Source of the DNA: Microbacteriaceae bacterium
GTDB lineage: Bacteria > Actinomycetota > Actinomycetes > Actinomycetales > Microbacteriaceae
DNA length: 8,677 bases
Assembly: GCA_947455385.1 (NCBI GenBank)
Contig: CANGNR010000047.1
Coordinates: forward strand, 1 to 8,677
Reading direction: 5' to 3'
The notes below the pieces were generated by a model. That model had not been told where the DNA came from, searched no databases, and saw only the letters and a list, made by a program, of their open reading frames with translations. Both the position numbers and the translations under genes were made by a program. Within the stretch, counting starts at the first letter, position 1, and every line of letters starts with the position of its first letter. Shown here in pieces: positions 1-6,904 of this stretch.

Positions 1-323
1 ACAGGAATCGCGCGCTCGGCAGCCCAGACCAACAGGTCGTGCTCTGGCCGAACGCCCGGCGAGGTGACAATCAACTGAGGGTCAAACTCGAGTGCCGCGC
101 CGGGTAGACCCTTGGCTCCATCACCGGTGACGTGCCGCACTCCCAGCACATCCAGAATGTCTAGGTGCTCAGGGTCTGCCTTCTCGGCGACAACAAGCAC
201 GTCGCTGCCGAGCTCGGCGAGCGTGTCGGCAACCGAAAAGCCCGTCACGCCGAGGCCAAAAACGACAACGCGAAGGCCGCGCCAATCGCTGTGCCAACTG
301 TTCAGGTGATCGAGGCTAGACAT
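1..323 (-). CDS. murD: UDP-N-acetylmuramoyl-L-alanine--D-glutamate ligase MurD, N-terminal part (runs off the left edge)
   Basis: MurD adds D-glutamate to UDP-MurNAc-L-Ala in the cytoplasm, using ATP. Only the first 107 codons are inside the window, covering most of the N-terminal UDP-binding Rossmann domain. Visible features are a VVVFGLGVTGFS segment (about residues 19-30), matching the family's glycine-rich GxGxSG nucleotide-sugar loop with Thr-Gly in place of Ser-Gly, and the conserved SPG tripeptide (89-91) in an IVTSPGV context. The ATPase and C-terminal domains lie outside. The ATG at 323 comes 3 bases after the mraY TAG stop. The nearest Shine-Dalgarno-like GGAG (337-340) is 13 bases away, longer than usual, so coupling to mraY translation may help initiation. 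Its place after mraY is the standard dcw order. The partial length limits what can be said, but the family call is firm. Confidence 0.9.
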   Translation of the reverse strand, partial: MSSLDHLNSWHSDWRGLRVVVFGLGVTGFSVADTLAELGSDVLVVAEKADPEHLDILDVLGVRHVTGDGAKGLPGAALEFDPQLIVTSPGVRPEHDLLVWAAERAIP

Positions 324-326
324 CTT

Positions 327-1430
327 CTAGCCGTAGCTCCACTCGATGTAGAAAGTGCCGATGCCGCCCAGTACGCAGAGTCCAGCGATGACCCAGAAGC
401 GCACCACCACGGTGATCGGCTCCCAACCCTTGAGCTCAAAGTGGTGATGAATCGGACTCATGATGAACACTCTTCGGCCCGTGCCGGTTCGCCACTTGGT
501 GACCTTGAAGAACACTCGCTGGATGATCACCGATCCGGTAATCATGACGTAGATGCCACCGATCAGAACCAGGAGCAGTTCGGTGTGGCTGAGGATGGCG
601 AGAGCGGCTAGCGCACCACCGAGGCCGAGCGAGCCGGTGTCGCCCATAAAGATCTGCGCGGGTGAGGTGTTGTACCAGAGAAAGCCAATCAGGGCGCCAA
701 CCACTGCCGAGGCAACCACCGCTAGGTCTAGCGGGTCGCGGGTCGGATAACAGGCCGAGGCGTTTTCGATTACGGTGCCACAGGCCTGGTTGAACTCCCA
801 GAAGCCAATCACCGCGTAGGCGCCGATGGTCATGATTGTCGAACCGGTGGCTAGGCCATCCATGCCATCCGTGATGTTTACGCCGTTTGAGGTACCAGCC
901 ACGAGTATGTAGATCCACAGCGCGAAGAAGGCGATTCCGACAATCGGCCCGAACACGGCGACGAAGTCGAAACCGGTGTCTCGAACTCCCGAGATTGCCG
1001 TGGACGCCGGCGTCACGCCCTGCGAGTTCGGAAACCTGATGGCGAGCAGCCCGAAGGTGAGCGCAACAACGCCCTGCCCGGCAATTTTGGCCCAGCCAGA
1101 AAGGCCGAGCGAGCGCTCTTTGTGCGTCTTGATGAAGTCGTCAATAAAGCCGACAAAACCAAGGCCGACCATCATAAACAGGGCCAAAAGTGCCGAAATT
1201 GTTGGCGTTTCGAAGTTAAAGAGTTTTGAAACAAAATAGCCCACGAGCGTGGCCAGGATGATGATTACGCCGCCCATGGTTGGGGTTCCGCGCTTGGTGA
1301 GGTGAGTCTGCGGGCCATCTTCGCGGATGAACTGGCGCCAACCCCAGCGCTTGAAAAGCCAGATGAATGCGGGGGTTCCGAAGAGCGTGAAGGCGAGCGA
1401 AATGCCACCTGCCATCAATACGGCTCTCAT
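327..1430 (-). CDS. mraY: Phospho-N-acetylmuramoyl-pentapeptide-transferase MraY
   Basis: MraY is the integral membrane enzyme that moves phospho-MurNAc-pentapeptide from UDP to undecaprenyl phosphate, giving lipid I, the first membrane step of peptidoglycan synthesis. The 367-residue product has the normal length and about ten hydrophobic segments. Family signatures appear in order: HLTKRGTPTMGG (43-54), the catalytic-site Asp pair in FIDDFIK (D97, D98), NITDGMDGLATG (185-196) with the metal-binding Asp residues, FMGDTGSLGLGG (261-272, D264), and the histidine cluster SPIHHHFELKGW (325-336) on the last cytoplasmic loop. The ATG at 1430 shares an ATGA overlap with the murF stop and has a GGGAG ribosome binding site at 1438-1442, 7 bases upstream. 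No key residue is missing. It lies between murF and murD, as in the classical cluster. Confidence 0.97.
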   Translation of the reverse strand: MRAVLMAGGISLAFTLFGTPAFIWLFKRWGWRQFIREDGPQTHLTKRGTPTMGGVIIILATLVGYFVSKLFNFETPTISALLALFMMVGLGFVGFIDDFIKTHKERSLGLSGWAKIAGQGVVALTFGLLAIRFPNSQGVTPASTAISGVRDTGFDFVAVFGPIVGIAFFALWIYILVAGTSNGVNITDGMDGLATGSTIMTIGAYAVIGFWEFNQACGTVIENASACYPTRDPLDLAVVASAVVGALIGFLWYNTSPAQIFMGDTGSLGLGGALAALAILSHTELLLVLIGGIYVMITGSVIIQRVFFKVTKWRTGTGRRVFIMSPIHHHFELKGWEPITVVVRFWVIAGLCVLGGIGTFYIEWSYG

Positions 1431-2830
1431 GCTTCAACTCCCGCTAGTGCGTCGCCGAGGTGCCTCAGGTTCGCCGATTTAGAAGACTTCACCAGGACGA
1501 TGTCTCCGCTAGTAAGCATTTCACGAAGATGCTCCAAAGCCGGTTCTATTGCGTCGAAGTATTTCGATTCGCCATCCCACGAGCCCTCTTGGCTCGCACC
1601 CATGTGAACCAGCTTGGCGCCGGCGCCAACGACGATGAGCTGATCGATGTTTAGGCGAACGACGATTCGACCGATGGCATCGTGCTGCTCCGCGCTGAAC
1701 TCGCCCAACTCAGCCATCTCGCCGAGCACCGCGATAGTGCGGCGGCCCTCGCGGCGACCCAGAAGCGCAAGCGTCTGAAGCGCTGCCTTGGTTGAATCTG
1801 GGCTGGCGTTGTAGGCGTCGTTGATGATCGCAACCCCATCGGCGCGCTCGAAGAGCTGCATGCGCCAGCGCTCCGCTAGCGGCATGGCCTCGATGGCGTC
1901 GATGGCGTGTTCGCGCGAAACCCCGAGCGCCTCGGCCGCCGCGATGCTCGCTAGTGCGTTGTAAACATGGTGCTCGCCCAGAATCTTGAGTGTTACCCGT
2001 CGCGGCGCGCCATCGCCGACGGTGAGGTCAAAGGCTGTTCCGGCCAGCGAAATATCGATTGCGGCGGCCTGATAATCGGCGTCGGCGGAGGTTCCAAAGA
2101 ACACAGTCTGCCCTGGCGCGCGCTTGGCCATCTCGCGCACGTAACCGTCATCCGCGTTGAGAATAGCCACGCCCGAGTCACTCATGTTTTCGATGAGCTC
2201 GCCCTTGATCTTGGCCGTTGTCTCGATGCCGCCCCACTCGCCAGCGTGCGCAAGGCCAACTTTGAGCTCGACCGCGACGTCTGGCTTGCACATCTTTGCC
2301 AGATAGCCGATGCTTCCGATTCCGCCGGCACCGAGTTCGACTACCAAATACTCGGTCGACTCGTCGACCTTGAGCATCGAAATCGGAGCCCCAACCTCGT
2401 TGTTGTAAGACTCGATGGGAGCGACGGTTGGGCCAACGCCGCTGAGTATTTCGCGGAGCATGTTCTTGGTGGTCGTTTTGCCGTTCGAACCGGTGATGCC
2501 AACGACCCGCAGGTTTCGCTCGGCGCGCACCCGGCGCAGAACCTCGGTCGCAAGCAGCCCTAGCGCCTCGACCACATCTGCAACGACGATCTGCGGAATC
2601 TCAACCGATTCGACGAGGTGCTCGACCACAGCGGCCACCGCGCCTGCGTGAGCCGCCGCACCAACGAACCGGTGGCCATCGGTTACCTCGCCCGGCTTGG
2701 CAAAGAAAAGCGAGCCGGGGCCCACGAGACGCGAGTCGGTTTCTGCCGAGCCAGTGACCAGCACGTTTTCGTCACCCGAGATACGGCCCCCGATTGCGGA
2801 GGACACCTCGGCCAGAGAAAGGCGAATCAC
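1427..2830 (-). CDS. murF: UDP-N-acetylmuramoyl-tripeptide--D-alanyl-D-alanine ligase MurF
   Basis: MurF is the cytoplasmic ATP-dependent ligase that adds D-Ala-D-Ala to UDP-MurNAc-tripeptide. The 467-residue protein shows the three Mur ligase domains: an N-terminal UDP-substrate domain starting VIRLSLAEVSSAIGG, a central ATPase with the P-loop GITGSNGKTTTK (111-122), and a C-terminal domain with NDAYNASPDS (337-346) and LGEMAELG (369-376). The GTG start at 2830 is chosen because it overlaps the murE stop as GTGA, a GAGAGG lies 10 bases upstream, and homology begins exactly there. The frame stays open a further 95 codons upstream, but that stretch is out-of-frame murE and is basic, low-quality sequence. 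The loop that usually reads like 'NVGxAHLxxFGS' is here ELKVGLAHAGEWGG, a modest variation. The gene ends in an ATGA overlap with mraY, so the two are probably translationally coupled. Confidence 0.95.
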   Translation of the reverse strand: MIRLSLAEVSSAIGGRISGDENVLVTGSAETDSRLVGPGSLFFAKPGEVTDGHRFVGAAAHAGAVAAVVEHLVESVEIPQIVVADVVEALGLLATEVLRRVRAERNLRVVGITGSNGKTTTKNMLREILSGVGPTVAPIESYNNEVGAPISMLKVDESTEYLVVELGAGGIGSIGYLAKMCKPDVAVELKVGLAHAGEWGGIETTAKIKGELIENMSDSGVAILNADDGYVREMAKRAPGQTVFFGTSADADYQAAAIDISLAGTAFDLTVGDGAPRRVTLKILGEHHVYNALASIAAAEALGVSREHAIDAIEAMPLAERWRMQLFERADGVAIINDAYNASPDSTKAALQTLALLGRREGRRTIAVLGEMAELGEFSAEQHDAIGRIVVRLNIDQLIVVGAGAKLVHMGASQEGSWDGESKYFDAIEPALEHLREMLTSGDIVLVKSSKSANLRHLGDALAGVEA

Positions 2831-4392
2831 AGCCAGCCAGCCTCTCGAAGGGCCGCGCGAGCCTCGGCACGAGCTGAATAAACCGTGCGCGCTCCCCTGA
2901 TGTCGCGGTAATCCTGATGCCCTGGGCCAGCCCAGAGAATCGCATCGCCCTCGCCAACTAGCGAAACCGCAAGGCGAATTGCGGCCTCGGGCGGGCTCAC
3001 CTCGTGAATTTCTAGCTCTGGCCTTGCCGCCCGGGCAGAATCCACGAGCGTCTTGCGAATCGAGGCTGGGTCTTCGAAACGTGGATGGTGGTCGGTGATC
3101 ACCAGGATGTCGCAATTGCGCGCCGAAACCGCCGCCATGTCTGGCCGCTTGGTTGCGTCGCGATCGCCATCAGCACCGAAAAGCATCAGCACCTTGCCGG
3201 CGGTCACCTTGCGCACAGCCTGCAGAGTTTTTTCGAAGGCGTCTGGGCTGTGGCCGAAATCGACATAGACGTCTGGGCCCGATGCGCCGGTGACTCGCTC
3301 GGTTCGTCCGGGCAGGTAGGCCTCGATGCCACCGTCGATTGCCGCGGCGATCTCGCCGAAGCCGAATCCCGCCTCGACCAGCATCGCGATTGCGAGACCC
3401 GCGTTGGCCGCCATGTGCGCGCCGATGATTGGCACGCTCGAGTTGAGCGTCGAACCGTCTGGCGAGGTGAGTTCGAACGAGGTAGCCGACGGCACTTCGC
3501 CGGTCACGCGCAGGTTCCAGTCAGCGACACGGTCAGGCCTGCTGCTGAAGGTCACGACAGGAATCTGGCTAGCTTCGGCGAATCGGTAGCCGTAGTTGGA
3601 GTCGAGACAGACAACGCCTCGAGCCGCGCGACGAGCAGTAAACAGCTCGACCTTGGCCGAGAGGTATTCATCCATGTCGGCGTAGTCATCGAGGTGGTCG
3701 TGGCTCAGGTTGGTAAACCCGGCGACATCGAAGTAGAGACCATCCACGCGCAGTTGCGAGAGCGCCTGCGCGCTCACCTCGATTGCCACCGAGGTGCAGC
3801 CCTTCTCTTTCATGCGGGCAATCAGCGCCTGCATCTCGGTCGACTCGGGAGTGGTCAGGCGACTAACAATCACCTCGCCAGCGATGTGGCGTTCGGCCGT
3901 GGAAGTCAGGCCCGTGGTTTCGCCGAGCTGTCGAAGGATGCCCTCGAGAAGGTATGAGGTTGAGGTCTTGCCGTTAGTGCCCGTGGTGGCAAAAAGCTTT
4001 GGCATGGTTCCCCGAAGGTTGCCATAGACGTAGGCAGCAAGATCGCCGAGGTTGGCGCGAGGATTCTCGAGCAGCACGAGTGGCAGTGCATCGGCGCCTG
4101 CGAAACCGCCGACGATATCGAGTCCGGCAGCATCCGAGATGACGGCAACAGCACCCTGAGCCACCGCCTTTTCGATGAAGTTGGCGCCGTGGGTCTTTTT
4201 GCCTGGCATCGCCACAAAGATGTCGCCGGGGCGCAGGTCGGCGGTGTTCATGCTGATGCCCGTTGCCTCGACCTCGCCAGTTTCGCGAACGAATCGAAGC
4301 TCGAATTGGTTGACCAAATTGGTCAAGGCCACAGGCCGAACGTGCTCGGGGCGCAGGATTGGCGGAATCGACTCTGCTGGCTTCTCGGTCAT
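2827..4392 (-). CDS. murE: UDP-N-acetylmuramyl-tripeptide synthetase MurE with a variant amino-acid pocket
   Basis: MurE adds the third stem-peptide amino acid to UDP-MurNAc-L-Ala-D-Glu. Numbered from the ATG at 4392 (521 residues), motifs are the P-loop TTGTNGKTS (136-144), TTPES (180-184), EVSAQAL (205-211, usually EVSSxAL), FTNLSHDHLD (226-235), the SAK lysine (K247) expected to be carbamylated, GRTERV (362-367), VDFGHSPDAF (377-386) and GADGDRDATKRPDM (406-419). The specificity loop, DNPR in DAP enzymes, is HHPR (435-438), and the usual AGKGHE is AGPGHQ (488-493), so three polar contacts to the added amino acid differ. The substrate (DAP, Lys, Orn, DAB or homoserine) therefore cannot be assigned safely. 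An in-frame ATG two codons upstream (4398) sits directly against the GAGAGG at 4399-4404, while the ATG at 4392 has 6-base spacing, so I prefer 4392. The stop overlaps the murF GTG. Confidence 0.94.
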   Translation of the reverse strand: MTEKPAESIPPILRPEHVRPVALTNLVNQFELRFVRETGEVEATGISMNTADLRPGDIFVAMPGKKTHGANFIEKAVAQGAVAVISDAAGLDIVGGFAGADALPLVLLENPRANLGDLAAYVYGNLRGTMPKLFATTGTNGKTSTSYLLEGILRQLGETTGLTSTAERHIAGEVIVSRLTTPESTEMQALIARMKEKGCTSVAIEVSAQALSQLRVDGLYFDVAGFTNLSHDHLDDYADMDEYLSAKVELFTARRAARGVVCLDSNYGYRFAEASQIPVVTFSSRPDRVADWNLRVTGEVPSATSFELTSPDGSTLNSSVPIIGAHMAANAGLAIAMLVEAGFGFGEIAAAIDGGIEAYLPGRTERVTGASGPDVYVDFGHSPDAFEKTLQAVRKVTAGKVLMLFGADGDRDATKRPDMAAVSARNCDILVITDHHPRFEDPASIRKTLVDSARAARPELEIHEVSPPEAAIRLAVSLVGEGDAILWAGPGHQDYRDIRGARTVYSARAEARAALREAGWL

Positions 4393-4398
4393 TCGCAT

Positions 4399-4404
4399 CC
4401 TCTC
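4399..4404 (-). promoter_or_regulatory. murE ribosome binding site GAGAGG
   Basis: GAGAGG on the minus strand touches the upstream ATG (4398) with no spacer but is 6 bases from the ATG at 4392. That spacing favours 4392 as the true murE start. Similar GAGAGG motifs precede ftsI and murF. Confidence 0.6.
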
Positions 4405-4447
4405 TATTCGCTCGCCGAAACTAGTTGGTTAAATCAAACCGCATGGG

Positions 4448-6211
4448 CTACCACTGCTCTGGTAGCCACTTGCTCTTGGTTGTCGAAGGTGGCACACGGT
4501 AGGTGCGCAGAACCTGCTGCATGATTGCCTTGAATGGCGGAGTCGCACCAAGCGAGTTGCTGAAGGTGACCGGCTTGTAGAGCGAAACTGCGACAACGTA
4601 CTGAGGGTCATTCGCCGGCACCATGCCGATGAACGAGATCGCGTGACGAATGCCGTAGTAGCCGTTTGGCTCGCGAACCTGAGCGGTTCCCGACTTGCCG
4701 CCGATGCGGTATCCCGGCACGGATGCCGTGTGGCCGATGCCACCGTGCTCGACAACCTTCTCGAGCATGTTGATCACCGAGGCTGCGGTCGCGGGCTTGA
4801 GCACCTTGGTGCCGGGGGTGGTCGGCGTAGCGACCATCTTGCCGCTGGCGTCTTGGCAGCCGGCAACCAGACGAGGCTCGAGGCGCACGCCTCCGTTTGC
4901 GATTGTTTGGTAGGCCATGGCCATCTGAATTGGCGTGACGCCGACACCCTGCCCGAACATCGACACCTTGTCGGTCATTTTGTCCCAGGTGTTTGGGTCT
5001 CGAAGCAGACCGCTCGACTCACCCTCGAAGTTGACGGAGGTTCTAGCGCCGAAGCCAAACTTCTTTAGGTAGTTGAAGCGGGTCTGGCGCGGCACCTTGC
5101 CACCGATCTGAATGATTCCGGTGTTCGACGAGTCGCGCAGCACTCCAGTGAGGGTCAGCTTCATTGGCGGGTGAAGTTCGGAATCCTGAATGTATCCACC
5201 GAAGGGCAGGATGATTCTGAACGGTGCGAGCACACGTGTGGCAGGTGTCGCCTTGCCGGTATCGACGGCGATCGCAGCCGTAATCGACTTCATGGTCGAA
5301 CCTGGCTCAAAGGCAGTCTGAAAGATTCGTGCGCCGCGGTTGGCCGAGCGAACGGCACCTGGCTTGTTCGGGTCGACGCTAGGTGCTTCGGCGGCGGCCA
5401 GGATGTTGCCGGTCTTAACCTCAACAACTAGCGCGGTTCCCCACTGAGCCTGCTCAGATGCCACGTAGTTGAGCATTACCTGCTGCGCGTAGTACTGCAG
5501 CGAGCTGTTGAGCGTCAGCACGACGTTAGACCCGTTGCGCGGGGCCTTAGAGACGATTGCCGAAGACGGAATGCGGATTCCGTCGAGCGCGCCTTTTTCG
5601 TAGGTCTCTTGCCCGTCGACACCGGCAAGACATGAGTTCATGGTCAGCTCGAGGCCGGCCAGCGGTGTGGAATCCTGCCCGACGAAGCCAACCACGTTGC
5701 CCGCGACCGCTCCGTTTGGATACACGCGCGAAGGAATCGCGTCATAGAAGAGCCATGGCACGTCGAGCGCCTGAAGCTGTCGATAGACCGACGCATCCAC
5801 GCGCTTAGCGATGTTCGAGTACTTGCTAGTGCCGGCTAGCTTGGCCAAGACCTTTGCCTTGCTCATTTTGAGCAGGGATGCGATCTCTCCGGCCGCCTGA
5901 TCGACCGTGACGGTGACATCCTGGCCGTTCTGCCTAACCGAGTAGTCGGCAACGATGTTGGGTGCGGCGTTCACGTCGTATCGCAGAATCGTCTGGGCGA
6001 GCACGTTGCCGCTGCTGTCGAGAATCTCACCGCGAATAGCCGGCAAGACGCGGGTTATCGAACGATTGTCGTAAGAGATTTTGTTGATCTCGGGCGCATG
6101 GACCAGCTGAAAGTCAACCAGGCGCCAGCCAAAAATCAGGCCGATGATCAGGATTACCGCTGAAAATACCCTGAGTCTGAGGCGCGGGCGACCCGGATGC
6201 AAACTGCTCAC
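4448..6211 (-). CDS. ftsI: Peptidoglycan D,D-transpeptidase FtsI (class B penicillin-binding protein)
   Basis: FtsI is the septal transpeptidase that cross-links new peptidoglycan as a partner of FtsW and the FtsQLB complex. The protein (587 residues from the GTG at 6211) has a short basic cytoplasmic tail (HPGRPRLRLR), one membrane anchor (about 16-33), and a class B PBP dimerisation domain beginning RGEILDSSG (60-68). The penicillin-binding domain has all three active-site motifs: STMK (305-308, catalytic Ser305) in the EPGSTMK context, SSN (361-363) and KSGT (506-509). Length and layout are normal, and no PASTA repeats follow. The frame extends to a TTG at 6217, but GAGAGGG (6219-6225) is only 1 base from it and 7 bases from the GTG, so GTG is preferred. 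There are 54 bases between it and the ftsL-like gene and about 54 to murE. Confidence 0.95.
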   Translation of the reverse strand: MSSLHPGRPRLRLRVFSAVILIIGLIFGWRLVDFQLVHAPEINKISYDNRSITRVLPAIRGEILDSSGNVLAQTILRYDVNAAPNIVADYSVRQNGQDVTVTVDQAAGEIASLLKMSKAKVLAKLAGTSKYSNIAKRVDASVYRQLQALDVPWLFYDAIPSRVYPNGAVAGNVVGFVGQDSTPLAGLELTMNSCLAGVDGQETYEKGALDGIRIPSSAIVSKAPRNGSNVVLTLNSSLQYYAQQVMLNYVASEQAQWGTALVVEVKTGNILAAAEAPSVDPNKPGAVRSANRGARIFQTAFEPGSTMKSITAAIAVDTGKATPATRVLAPFRIILPFGGYIQDSELHPPMKLTLTGVLRDSSNTGIIQIGGKVPRQTRFNYLKKFGFGARTSVNFEGESSGLLRDPNTWDKMTDKVSMFGQGVGVTPIQMAMAYQTIANGGVRLEPRLVAGCQDASGKMVATPTTPGTKVLKPATAASVINMLEKVVEHGGIGHTASVPGYRIGGKSGTAQVREPNGYYGIRHAISFIGMVPANDPQYVVAVSLYKPVTFSNSLGATPPFKAIMQQVLRTYRVPPSTTKSKWLPEQW

Positions 6212-6218
6212 GACCAAG

Positions 6219-6225
6219 CCCTCTC
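6219..6225 (-). promoter_or_regulatory. ftsI ribosome binding site GAGAGGG
   Basis: The purine-rich GAGAGGG on the minus strand is 7 bases upstream of the GTG at 6211 and only 1 base from the alternative TTG at 6217. It therefore decides the start in favour of GTG. A small GC-rich inverted repeat (GCGCC/GGCGC, 6231-6245) lies just upstream. Confidence 0.6.
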
Positions 6226-6265
6226 AAACAGCGCCACCGCGGCGCCAATCAAACCTCTGTTGGTT

Positions 6266-6904
6266 CTAGTGGGTTGGCGAAGCGGGAATTGTGGCACTCG
6301 AAAAAGGTACTTGATTCGACGCAGAATTCGGCTGAGCGACAGGCGCTTTGGCAGCCACTGGAGTCAGGCCGGCGGCCTGCTGAGCGTCGAGCGAGCCTGC
6401 CGTTGGGGCAACCGCGGTCGCCGACTTTGGCACCGCAACTGGCTTTGGGGCAACGAAGCTCGACACAACGGTCATAGCTGCGTCTGGAACCAGGTTGCGG
6501 GCAATGTGGCCAGACTCGCCAGCGGCGGCAGGAACCGGCACTCCGAAGACCTTCTTGTCGGCAAGGCGCAGATACACGGGGTTGACGTTCGAGATCATGC
6601 CGAGGTGCTGGGCTGCGTTGGCGAGGTTCTGGTTCGAAGAAAGCGACGACACCTGCTGGCCGAGAATCTGGGTGGTGAGGGTCAGGTCACGCTTCTGGGT
6701 CTTTAGGTCTGCGAGCTGGTATGCGCCCTGCGAGATCATCACACCGATGAACAACTGCACAAGCTGAATGCCAACCAGACCAAGGATCACGGTCAGGACG
6801 ATTGCACGGCGGTTGCGGCCCTTCTTGGGGGTAGGTGCAACCGAGCGAAGTACTCGCTGGGTTGGTGCCTTGGCAGTGGTGGTTGCGACGCTCAAGCTGC
6901 TCAT
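6266..6904 (-). CDS. ftsL: FtsL-like cell division protein with Ala/Pro-rich C-terminal tail
   Basis: This is a small bitopic membrane protein in the ftsL position between rsmH and ftsI. FtsL acts with FtsQ and FtsB to activate FtsWI at the division site. The 212-residue product has a cytoplasmic Ser/Thr/Ala-rich and basic head (1-33, ending KKGRNRR) and one transmembrane helix (about 34-57, IVLTVILGLVGIQLVQLFIG). A polar heptad-like stretch follows (about 62-100, with many Leu, Gln and Ser), consistent with the short FtsL/DivIC coiled coil. Next is a conserved-looking AAQHLGMISNVNPVYLRLAD segment (97-116). The last ~90 residues are rich in Ala, Pro and Val and probably disordered outside the membrane. 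FtsL sequences are poorly conserved, so the name rests on topology and location. The ATG shares an ATGA overlap with the rsmH stop and has AGGAG at 6911-6915, 6 bases upstream. Confidence 0.8.
   Translation of the reverse strand: MSSLSVATTTAKAPTQRVLRSVAPTPKKGRNRRAIVLTVILGLVGIQLVQLFIGVMISQGAYQLADLKTQKRDLTLTTQILGQQVSSLSSNQNLANAAQHLGMISNVNPVYLRLADKKVFGVPVPAAAGESGHIARNLVPDAAMTVVSSFVAPKPVAVPKSATAVAPTAGSLDAQQAAGLTPVAAKAPVAQPNSASNQVPFSSATIPASPTH

Noticed and set aside
165..611. A 148-codon plus-strand frame across the murD-mraY junction
   Set aside because: It is antisense to both genes, and the translation is rich in Asp, Glu and His as a mirror of the mraY and murD codons.
1967..2563. A 198-codon open frame on the plus strand opposite murF
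   Set aside because: It is fully antisense to murF and shows no motif or plausible ribosome binding context.
2831..3115. A 95-codon upstream extension of murF
   Set aside because: It lies inside murE in another frame, has low-quality Arg/Gly/Ser/Pro-rich composition, and homology, ribosome binding site and GTGA overlap all place the start at 2830.
3085..3957. A 290-codon open frame on the plus strand opposite murE
   Set aside because: It is antisense to a clear murE, has shadow-frame composition (Arg, His, Val and Ala rich without recognisable motifs), and is a usual by-product of high-GC coding DNA.
4421..4440. Small inverted repeat GGTT/AACC between ftsI and murE as a terminator
   Set aside because: The stem is only 4 bp and has no T tract; it is likely chance in a 54-base gap.
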